Shown here piece after piece: positions 1-7,179 of a stretch of DNA of 64,000 bases (its first letter is position 1; each line of letters begins with the position of its first letter). A program made the translations under genes and the position numbers. The notes under the pieces are model-generated. The model had not been told where the DNA came from, ran no database searches, and worked only from the letters and a program-made list of their open reading frames with translations. The DNA is from Alkalicoccus luteus (lineage in GTDB: Bacteria; Bacillota; Bacilli; Bacillales; Salisediminibacteriaceae), in assembly GCA_052061695.1 (NCBI GenBank), contig JBPZEY010000014.1, one strand, 5' to 3'.

Positions 1-50
1 AAGGCCGCTCGGATTTCTGCTATTTTTTTGTCTTTTTCTCATTTCATTCC

Positions 51-90
51 AAAAAAAAGCGGTACCGGACATATCCGGCACCGCTTTTTG
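51..90. terminator. bidirectional intrinsic terminator
   Basis: An A-tract at 51-58 is followed by GCGGTACCGGA (59-69), a CATA loop, TCCGGCACCGC (74-84) and TTTTT. The 11-bp stem with A-run and T-run can stop transcription on either strand. It probably serves the gene left of the window and/or the ABC exporter transcript on the minus strand. Confidence 0.8.
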
Positions 91-154
91 TTTCAAGAAG
101 AGCTTTTTAGACAGCCCCGTCATAGTTTGAATAAAGTCACGTTAGGTGAATACC

Positions 155-295
155 CTTGTATCTGCCCGCATTTGCGGACACCCGCTTTTCGGAGGGGGCG
201 GGTTCAGCTAACTGCTTCCTTTCGTAGCTGGAAGCGCTGGAACTTCGCCTCGTTCCGGGCCGTGGTCCTCCGATTTCAGCAGTTGAGAGTACGTT
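155..295. repeat. dispersed structured repeat, copy A
   Basis: This GC-rich block has no convincing ORF. It shares a left end (GCGGACACxCGCTTT, then a G-run) and an internal GGAxCTTCGCCTCG core with 7029-7150, and the string CAGCTAACTG with 43979-43988. Its outer arms can pair (TCGGAGG with CCTCCGA) and it holds an inner GCTTCC/GGAAGC stem. The rest of 1-366 apart from the terminator shows nothing else I can name. Confidence 0.55.
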
Positions 296-366
296 TATAA
301 CGCCTGTTTTAAGATTGGCACGAGCTTAGCCGGACTGGATTTTGACTTTTTCAACAGCCTGCAAGC

Positions 367-2196
367 CTAAACGACTGCTGTATTCCCTGGCTGAAACTGG
401 GAATGAACCATTCCTGCATAATAGCCACCCTGTTCCAGCAGTTCTTCATGGCTGCCGGACTCCATGATCCTGCCTTCCTGCAGCACGACAATCTGGTCTG
501 CCTCCCGAATCGTATTCAGCCGATGAGCAATCACAAGGCTTGTTCTGCCTTTCATTAAACGTTTGAGCGCCTGCTGAATTTTCACTTCTGTCACAGTATC
601 GATACTGCTCGTTGCCTCATCCAGCACGAGTACTGCCGGGTCCGCCAGCAGCGCTCGAGCAATGGATAATAGCTGCTTTTGTCCCTGGCTGATTCCGCCG
701 CCTTCCGAATCGATGACTGTATCATATCCGTCAGGGAGGTGTTCAATAAAGGAATGGGCATTCGCATCTGCGGCAGCACGATAGACTTCCTCGTCTGTTG
801 CATGAAGCCTGCCGTAGCGAATGTTCTCCATGATCGTACCGGAAAAGAGAAATGTATCCTGCAGCACAAATGCCATCTGTCTTCTGAGCGACGCCTTTCG
901 CACCGACAAAATGTTTTGTCCATCGATGATGATCCGCCCTTGATCCGGCTCATAAAACCTGGCCAGCAGGCTGATAATTGTCGTCTTTCCTGCCCCCGTA
1001 GGGCCGACAAAAGCTACTGTTTCCCCTCTCGCTGCCGAAAAAGAAATGTGGTCTACTGTTCGTTCATTTCCGTAGCCAAAGGATACGTCATCGAATGTCA
1101 CACTGCCCTCTGTAAGCGAAAGCTCTTCCTGCTCCTCCTCTCGTTCAAATTCGTCTTTTTCATCCATAATTTGAAAGACACGCTCTGCCCCTGCCACAGC
1201 GGAAAGCAGGACGTTGAACTGATTAGCAAGATCATTCAGCGGCCGCGTAAATTGACGGGCGTACTCAGCGAAAATAACGATGACACCGATGGTTACCATG
1301 CCGTTGAGCGCAAGCAGTCCGCCCGCGCCTGCTATAACAGCAAAGCTGAGGTTATTCAGCATATTCATCAGCTTCGGAATAAATCCGGAAATCGTCTGAG
1401 CCCAAAATCCGGCATGACGCAGCCGTTCATTTTTTTCGGTAAACGAGTCAATGACTTGCTCTTCCCTTGAGAAGGCCTTTACGATTTGCTGCCCGGACAT
1501 GGTTTCCTGAACATAGCCGTTGATGTCACCAAGCCGCTTCTGCTGCTCTTTAAACAATGGTCCGGTCCGCTTCGTGATCCATTTCATTCCCAGCACCATC
1601 ATTGGAACAATAGTCAGCGTGAGCACGGTTAAAAGCGGGCTTAAATAAAGCATAACGACTAAAATACCGCCGAGCGTCAGCACGCTTTGAATAATTTGGA
1701 TAACGGAGCTGTTCAGCGTATTGCTGATGTTATCCATGTCGTTCGTCAGCCTGCTCATCAGATCCCCCTGCTGGCGCCTGTCAAAAAACGGGACCGGCAG
1801 CCGCTGCAGATGATCGAATAGATCGGTGCGTATCGTATAGACCGACTTCTGTGCCACAGCCACCATCCAAAAGTGCTGGAGAAAGACGCTGACGGAATGA
1901 ATGATGTAGATGACTGCCAAGGCGGCAAGCATGTAGCCGATCCAGACGAGGTCTCCATCTACGAGAAACGTATCAATCGACAGGCCGACGAGCAGCGGAC
2001 CTGTCAGTGCCATCGCCGAGGAGAGAGTGATCATCAGTGTCACAAGCAGCAGCTTTGACCGGTGCACGGCCAGATAGCTCCACACCCGCTTTAGCGTTCC
2101 TTTCCAATCGGCTGCCCGCTTCTTAGCGTCCGGCGCTGCCTCTGGAATTAATTTTTTATGCTGAAATGGTTCGATCAGCGGATGCTTATCAGCCAC
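367..2196 (-). CDS. yfiC: heterodimeric ABC exporter, catalytic half (YfiC-like)
   Basis: This is a type IV ABC exporter half-transporter with an N-terminal six-helix membrane domain (about residues 35-330) and a C-terminal ATPase. Walker A is GPTGAGKTT (about 398-406), the signature is ISQGQ (502-506), Walker B ends in DE (526-527) and the switch His lies in IAHRLNT (558). The signature departs from LSGGQ, as in one partner of heterodimeric exporters such as TM287/288. The longest ORF begins nine bases upstream, at a GTG that overlaps the Shine-Dalgarno AGGAGG; I chose the GTG at 2196, eight bases after that site. It overlaps the stop of the upstream partner by 8 bp, implying translational coupling. 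Length and pairing match B. subtilis YfiB/YfiC. The substrate is unknown; drugs or lipids are typical of the family. Confidence 0.88.
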   Translation of the reverse strand: MADKHPLIEPFQHKKLIPEAAPDAKKRAADWKGTLKRVWSYLAVHRSKLLLVTLMITLSSAMALTGPLLVGLSIDTFLVDGDLVWIGYMLAALAVIYIIHSVSVFLQHFWMVAVAQKSVYTIRTDLFDHLQRLPVPFFDRRQQGDLMSRLTNDMDNISNTLNSSVIQIIQSVLTLGGILVVMLYLSPLLTVLTLTIVPMMVLGMKWITKRTGPLFKEQQKRLGDINGYVQETMSGQQIVKAFSREEQVIDSFTEKNERLRHAGFWAQTISGFIPKLMNMLNNLSFAVIAGAGGLLALNGMVTIGVIVIFAEYARQFTRPLNDLANQFNVLLSAVAGAERVFQIMDEKDEFEREEEQEELSLTEGSVTFDDVSFGYGNERTVDHISFSAARGETVAFVGPTGAGKTTIISLLARFYEPDQGRIIIDGQNILSVRKASLRRQMAFVLQDTFLFSGTIMENIRYGRLHATDEEVYRAAADANAHSFIEHLPDGYDTVIDSEGGGISQGQKQLLSIARALLADPAVLVLDEATSSIDTVTEVKIQQALKRLMKGRTSLVIAHRLNTIREADQIVVLQEGRIMESGSHEELLEQGGYYAGMVHSQFQPGNTAVV

Positions 2197-3904
2197 GCGC
2201 CGCACCTCCTGCCTGCGTTTCGTAAATCTGTCTGTACAGCTCTGAGCGCTGAAGCAGCTCCTCGTGAGAGCCGACGGCTTCTACTGCACCGTGATCAAGC
2301 AGAATGACATTGTCTGCTTCCATAGCTGTACTCAGCTTTTGGGTGATCATCAGTGTGGTGCACGAATAGCTATCCAGCGCTTTTAAGAGCCTCATTTCTG
2401 TGTTTACATCCAGCGCACTGGTGCTGTCGTCCAGCAGTAAAATCCGCGGATTTCGAATTAATGCTCGCGCGATGGAGATGCGCTGTTTCTGACCGCCTGA
2501 CAGATTAACGCCACGTTGACCAATGCGGGTGTACAAGCCATCCGGAAGTTCGTTCACCGAATCAGCTATTTGAGCATCCCGCAGCACCTGCTCCATTTCA
2601 GCATCTGTTGCATCTGGCTTTCCCCAGCGGAGGTTTTCTGCAATAGTGCCGCTGAACAGCACGGCCTCCTGCGGTACATAGCCAATCCAGCTTCGCAGCT
2701 CTTTCCACTTGATGGCCGTCAGCGGCTTTCCATCCAGCAGCACCCGTCCCTGGACCGGGTCGTAAAGTCTTAAGATCAGCTGAAGAAGCGTCGTTTTGCC
2801 CGAACCGGTTGCACCAAGCAGCGCTGTACGCTCTCCCGGACGCAGATGAATCCTTACCATGTCGAGTGCTTTTCTCGTCTCATCCGGATACTGGAAGGAA
2901 ACGTCCTCCAGTGCAATATCCCCTGCCGGCTCCTTTACACTTCCGGTACCGTCCTCCATCTCCTCTTCTACCGCAAGTACATCGCCGATCCGTTCCGCCG
3001 AAGCTTTTGCCCGGGAAAAAATGATGATGATCATTGAAAAAATGGATAAAGCTCCGGTCATCCTGGTGATGTAATTAATAATCGCGACCGTTTCCCCGAC
3101 AGTAACAGCTCCAGTATTTACACCCTGCGTCCCGAACCAAAGCACGAACATGATCGATACGTTCATGATCAGCAAAATGATCGGCATCGTTGCTTCGACT
3201 ATCCGAAGTGTTTTTACGGTGCGGCCCTGCAGCGTCTCTGACGCCCCGTGGAACCGATTTGATTCATGATTGAGCCTGGAATAGGATTTAATCAGCCGCA
3301 CAGCTTTCAAGTTTTCCTGTACGACACTGTTCACATCATCGACTCCAGCCTGCACCTTTTTAAAGAGCCGTCCTGCAAGCTTCATGATATAGAGGAGAAT
3401 CGCTAAAAGCACCGGCACAGTAACAACCAGGATCAAAGCCAGCTGCCAATTGACGATCAGGGCCATGATCACGGAACCCGCTACGAGCAGCGGAGCCCGA
3501 AGCATAATGCGCAGACTCATAAAGATCGTATTTTGCAGCTGGTTAACGTCATTGGTGATTCTGGTCAGAAGAGAAGAAGTCGGAAACTGCTGAAAGTTTT
3601 TCATAGAAAATGTCTGAACGCGTCTGAACAAATCGGTCCGTAAGTCGTAGCCGGTATACTGACTAGCATGGGCAGCGTAAAACGAGTTAATAATCCCTGC
3701 CGCGAATGCGATGAAGGAAAACAAGAGCATTATACTGCCCCAGAACACGACCGTATTCAAATCATTTGTCATAATACCATCATCGATAATACGGGCAATC
3801 AGAAGCGGCTGCAGCAGCTCAACGGTTAATTCAATCATCGTGAGTGCAAGAGCAGCAGCTACCATTACCCGGTACCGCTTTAGATAATTCCATATGAGTT
3901 TCAT
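2189..3904 (-). CDS. yfiB: heterodimeric ABC exporter, degenerate half (YfiB-like)
   Basis: This 571-residue ABC half-exporter has six membrane helices (about 1-310) and an ATPase domain. Walker A is GATGSGKTT (364-372) and the signature is canonical LSGGQ (468-472). Walker B reads ILLLDD, so the catalytic Glu is replaced by Asp (493), and the switch His is replaced by Gln (ITQKLST, 522). These two changes mark the degenerate nucleotide-binding site of heterodimeric exporters (BmrC, TM287). It pairs with the downstream 609-residue subunit, which carries intact Glu and His but a non-canonical signature, so the dimer should have one active and one silent ATP site. The start at 3904 has AAAGGCG upstream. 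It is the first gene of a two-gene operon. Confidence 0.88.
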   Translation of the reverse strand: MKLIWNYLKRYRVMVAAALALTMIELTVELLQPLLIARIIDDGIMTNDLNTVVFWGSIMLLFSFIAFAAGIINSFYAAHASQYTGYDLRTDLFRRVQTFSMKNFQQFPTSSLLTRITNDVNQLQNTIFMSLRIMLRAPLLVAGSVIMALIVNWQLALILVVTVPVLLAILLYIMKLAGRLFKKVQAGVDDVNSVVQENLKAVRLIKSYSRLNHESNRFHGASETLQGRTVKTLRIVEATMPIILLIMNVSIMFVLWFGTQGVNTGAVTVGETVAIINYITRMTGALSIFSMIIIIFSRAKASAERIGDVLAVEEEMEDGTGSVKEPAGDIALEDVSFQYPDETRKALDMVRIHLRPGERTALLGATGSGKTTLLQLILRLYDPVQGRVLLDGKPLTAIKWKELRSWIGYVPQEAVLFSGTIAENLRWGKPDATDAEMEQVLRDAQIADSVNELPDGLYTRIGQRGVNLSGGQKQRISIARALIRNPRILLLDDSTSALDVNTEMRLLKALDSYSCTTLMITQKLSTAMEADNVILLDHGAVEAVGSHEELLQRSELYRQIYETQAGGAARG

Positions 3905-3974
3905 AGCTGTACGCGCCTTTCTGACGATACTGTCTACTTCAGCTTACCATATTCATTTCTGCACTCGAAGCAGT

Positions 3975-4967
3975 TTACGCAAAACGATAATAAAGAAGCA
4001 AAATTAATGCGAGCGCAAACAAAAAGTGCACGGAAACGTATACCATCTTCTGCCACGTTCGCTGATGATATGCTACTGGCGGCCGGTAAAAAGCGCTTCC
4101 TTCGATAATGAAAGTCAACAAAATCACGTGGATCGGGAAATGGCCGACAAGTTCAAGCCATCCAAACAGAAAAGCTGTACCAATAAATATCCCGGTCAGC
4201 ACGACTGCCAAAACACGGTTCAGCATGCCAACGATAAGAAGGTAGCCGACCGTAAATTCAATGAATCCCGTCAGCATTGCAAACAGATCCGGGCTGAAGC
4301 CAAAGGTCGGAACACCGTGATTGAGAATAACGTTTTCTGCCATATCCGGATAGACCCACTTTTCCGCCGCTACCCAGCAGAGAGAAAGTCCGGTCGTCAA
4401 ATAAAGGACAGGATAGTTCCACTGCTGCAGCCTTGTTTTATAAAGCAGGAGGACAAAGGCGATGCCTAAATAAAACACGTAGTCCAGCATATGCAGCCAG
4501 CCGAACTCCATAACTGAATACAAATAGAGGCCGATTAAAATTACTGCTGCGATCCGGACGGTAATTCTTAAAGGAATGAGCAGCAGGATCACCATGCCGG
4601 CTGTCACCGCTGCAAGCACCTCCTGCAGCTCCAGCAGCTCCGGTGCAAACAATCCTCCCTGGATGAACTGAATCAAAAATGCAGCTGCCGTTCCGTATTG
4701 GAGCAGGGTAAACGTATAATGCCGGAGAGAGGCAATCCGCTTATCGAGCTTCACAAAAGGCCGGCGTTTTTTCATCGCGTCCAATAAACCGGGCAGCAGA
4801 CTAAGCAATACGGCTGTCAATATTGCTGTCAGCATGAAAGCCGGGCTCATAATCGCTTCGATCGGGGCTCGCTCTGCCTCTTCTTCCGTAAACCATTTCA
4901 CATGTGCTGCCGCCGATACCGGCAGCAAAACGATGATCCCTGCAACAGCTGTGAACCGCTTTAGCAT
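3975..4967 (-). CDS. DoxX/DoxD-like integral membrane protein
   Basis: This 330-residue polytopic protein has an N-terminal hydrophobic segment ending in VSAAAHVKWF that could be a signal peptide. About eight further hydrophobic helices follow, with a charged cytoplasmic-type stretch (AMKKRRPFVKLDKR) near residue 70. The C-terminal half (GFIEFTVGYLLIVGMLNR) resembles DoxX/DoxD quinol-oxidase-subunit or MauE-type membrane proteins, but I see no catalytic motif. It lies 70 bp upstream of, and in the same direction as, the ABC exporter. The 293 bp to its right hold the promoter of the divergent alpha-glucosidase. Function unknown; family assignment is moderate. Confidence 0.6.
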   Translation of the reverse strand: MLKRFTAVAGIIVLLPVSAAAHVKWFTEEEAERAPIEAIMSPAFMLTAILTAVLLSLLPGLLDAMKKRRPFVKLDKRIASLRHYTFTLLQYGTAAAFLIQFIQGGLFAPELLELQEVLAAVTAGMVILLLIPLRITVRIAAVILIGLYLYSVMEFGWLHMLDYVFYLGIAFVLLLYKTRLQQWNYPVLYLTTGLSLCWVAAEKWVYPDMAENVILNHGVPTFGFSPDLFAMLTGFIEFTVGYLLIVGMLNRVLAVVLTGIFIGTAFLFGWLELVGHFPIHVILLTFIIEGSAFYRPPVAYHQRTWQKMVYVSVHFLFALALILLLYYRFA

Positions 4968-5128
4968 GCCTGTTCCTCCAGTCGATAGATGATAGAATTG
5001 TTTACCCTTTCTTGCCCTTTAACCAAACACTTCCAAATACATTGTCCAACATACAGGAAACGAGGTCTCAGCTTCAGATGCCTATCTTTTGCTTTGCAAC
5101 ACAAATAAGTTCAATTGCGCTGAACCAA

Positions 5129-5157
5129 TTGTATTTTTGCTATGAATTCGGTATCAT
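5129..5157 (+). promoter_or_regulatory. sigma-A-type promoter of alpha-glucosidase
   Basis: The -35 is TTGTAT (5129-5134), then a 17-bp spacer, then the -10 TATCAT (5152-5157). It points at the alpha-glucosidase about 100 bp downstream. Confidence 0.6.
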
Positions 5158-5202
5158 AATTGAGGAAGTGCTTTTTAGGCGCTTTTTTCTTTATTTCCGT
5201 TG

Positions 5203-5236
5203 TTAAACCGGTTGCACAAATCCGTGCAACTTTTTG
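5203..5236 (+). promoter_or_regulatory. cre/LacI-type dyad plus hairpin in alpha-glucosidase leader
   Basis: TTAAACCGGTTGCA (5203-5216) holds the palindrome AACCGGTT and matches the CcpA cre consensus at most defined positions. A CG-centred dyad also suits other LacI-family repressors such as MalR. It overlaps GTTGCAC (5211-5217), which pairs with GTGCAAC (5224-5230) and is followed by TTTTT. That second element resembles a short intrinsic terminator about 12 bases before the ribosome binding site. Lying roughly 40 bases past the start point, it could act as a roadblock operator or attenuator. Confidence 0.5.
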
Positions 5237-5260
5237 ACCAATAGATGAGGTGAACTAAAA

Positions 5261-6928
5261 ATGACAAAAGTATGGTGGAAAGAAGCGGTTGGCTATCAAG
5301 TGTATCCGCGCAGTTTTCAAGACAGCAACGGTGACGGCTTCGGTGATTTGCGGGGGATGATCAGCCGGCTGGATTACTTGAAGGAGCTCGGCATAGATTT
5401 TATTTGGATTTGTCCGATGTATAAGTCGCCTCTAGATGATAACGGCTACGATATCTCTGACTACCAGGACATACTGGAAGATTTCGGGACAATGGACGAT
5501 TTCGATGCGCTTTTAGAGGCATGTCATGAGCGCGGCATGCGTTTAATTATTGATCTCGTATTAAACCATACGAGTGATGAACACCCGTGGTTCATCGAAT
5601 CCCGTTCATCTAAAGATAATCCGAAGCGGGACTGGTACATTTGGCGAGACGGTGTCGGAGACGGACCTCCCAACAATTGGGAAAGTATTTTCGGCGGGTC
5701 TGCCTGGGAGTATGAGGCTAAGACAGATCAGTATTTCCTCCACGTTTTCAGCAAACGTCAGCCAGATTTGAACTGGGAAAATGAAGAAGTGCGCGAAGCC
5801 CTGTTTAACATGGTTAACTGGTGGCTCGACAAAGGTGTTGACGGATTCAGAATCGATGCAATCAGTCACATTAAAAAGCGGCCCGGGTTCCCAGATATGC
5901 CGAATCCCGAGGGACTACCTGTCGTCTCTTCCTTCGATATGCATATGAATCAGGACGGAATTCATACTTTTTTAGAAGAATTCCGAAAGGAAACGTATTC
6001 GAACTATCCGCACGCAATGACGGTTGGAGAAGCGAACGGTGTCAGTATTGATGAGGCCCACCTGTGGGTTGGGGATGAAGGGAAAATGGACATGGTCTTT
6101 CAATTCGAGCATCTTGATTTGTGGGATGAGGATGCAGAAGAAGGACTTGATATCGTCAACTTGAAAAAGGTGCTCTCCAGCTGGCAGAACGGCCTTTCAG
6201 ACAGCGGCTGGAACGCTCTCTTTATCGAAAATCACGATAAAGCCCGTGTCGTATCTACTTGGGGCAATGATACAGAGTTCTGGCGGGAAAGTGCAACCTC
6301 GCTTGCTGCTATGTATTTTCTCATGCGCGGGACTCCCTATATTTACCAAGGTCAGGAAATCGGCATGACCAACATTTACTTCGATTCCATTGATGACTAT
6401 GATGATGTGGCAGCGAAGAACCTGTTCCTAGAAAAAGCCGGCGAAGGGAAAACGGGCGAAGCCCTTGCTATTCTTGCAAAAACCTCCCGTGACAACAGCA
6501 GGACGCCAATGCAGTGGTCTGATGCGGATAATGCCGGCTTTACAACCGGTTCACCGTGGCTGAAGGTCAACAGCAACTATCAACGGATCAACGTCGAGGC
6601 ACAAAAGCAGGACCCTCACTCGATTCTCAGCTTCTACCGCGCGTTGATTCATTTACGAAAGCGGCACGAGCTCTTCGTTTACGGGAGCTATGAACTGATG
6701 ATGCCGGAGTGCGATCAGGTTTACGCCTACATTCGTGAACTCGATGGCCGAAAAGCAGTCGTCATCACCAATCTGACAGGCAAAACCGCTGCCTGGCACG
6801 AGGATGGCACTGGTCTGGCTCTATCCTCCGGAAACCTTGTTCTGCAAAACTATGAGGAAGTGCCGGAGCACGAGGAGGCCGCTGCGCTTGAGCTTCAACC
6901 ATATGAAGCACGCGTATACCTTCTTTAA
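5261..6928 (+). CDS. alpha-glucosidase, GH13 subfamily 31
   Basis: This cytoplasmic glycoside hydrolase family 13 enzyme releases glucose from the non-reducing end of short alpha-glucosides. It has the (beta/alpha)8 motifs in order: DLVLNH (about 98-103), DGFRIDAISH with nucleophile Asp199, TVGEANG with acid/base Glu257, and FIENHD with Asp326. The residue after the nucleophile is Ala200. In this subfamily Val there goes with alpha-1,6 specificity and Ala/Thr with alpha-1,4, so a maltase-like alpha-1,4-glucosidase is more likely than oligo-1,6-glucosidase. It is 555 residues long, as in Geobacillus alpha-glucosidases. The start follows GATGAGGTG. It stands alone, without a sugar transporter beside it. 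A dyad in the leader suggests catabolite or substrate control. Confidence 0.9.
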   Translation: MTKVWWKEAVGYQVYPRSFQDSNGDGFGDLRGMISRLDYLKELGIDFIWICPMYKSPLDDNGYDISDYQDILEDFGTMDDFDALLEACHERGMRLIIDLVLNHTSDEHPWFIESRSSKDNPKRDWYIWRDGVGDGPPNNWESIFGGSAWEYEAKTDQYFLHVFSKRQPDLNWENEEVREALFNMVNWWLDKGVDGFRIDAISHIKKRPGFPDMPNPEGLPVVSSFDMHMNQDGIHTFLEEFRKETYSNYPHAMTVGEANGVSIDEAHLWVGDEGKMDMVFQFEHLDLWDEDAEEGLDIVNLKKVLSSWQNGLSDSGWNALFIENHDKARVVSTWGNDTEFWRESATSLAAMYFLMRGTPYIYQGQEIGMTNIYFDSIDDYDDVAAKNLFLEKAGEGKTGEALAILAKTSRDNSRTPMQWSDADNAGFTTGSPWLKVNSNYQRINVEAQKQDPHSILSFYRALIHLRKRHELFVYGSYELMMPECDQVYAYIRELDGRKAVVITNLTGKTAAWHEDGTGLALSSGNLVLQNYEEVPEHEEAAALELQPYEARVYLL

Positions 6929-6958
6929 TTGACTGCCAGCTCCCTGCAGCCACTACAC

Positions 6959-6993
6959 TAAAGCCGTTCACCCGTATAGGGGGACGGCTTTTC
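6959..6993 (+). terminator. terminator of alpha-glucosidase
   Basis: AAGCCGT (6961-6967) pairs with ACGGCTT (6984-6990), with extra C/G pairing inside and a short T-run. Confidence 0.6.
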
Positions 6994-7024
6994 AGTGTGA
7001 GGATAAAGTTATTTTAAGTAGCTA

Positions 7025-7160
7025 ACGTTGCATCTGCCTGTTTCTGCGGACACTCGCTTTCCTAAGGGGACGGCCACGGCTTTCCTTCCTGGTATCCACC
7101 GGATCTTCGCCTCGCTCTGCTTCTCCCGGAGTCGAGAATCTCCAATTTTGACAGGCAGCA
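7025..7160. repeat. dispersed structured repeat, copy B
   Basis: It begins with a stretch that matches copy A closely (CATCTGCC..TTTCTGCGGACACTCGCTTT). Then come a G-rich arm and the core GGATCTTCGCCTCGCTC, and it ends in TTCTCCCGGAGTC. It lies between the alpha-glucosidase terminator and the diguanylate cyclase stop, and no ORF is supported here. Confidence 0.55.
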
Positions 7161-7179
7161 GAAGAGTTGGCATTATCTG

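Noticed and set aside
679..1470. 263-codon ORF on the plus strand
   Set aside because: It is antisense to the ABC exporter, has no ribosome binding site, and its protein is Cys/Ser/Arg-rich with no recognisable motif.
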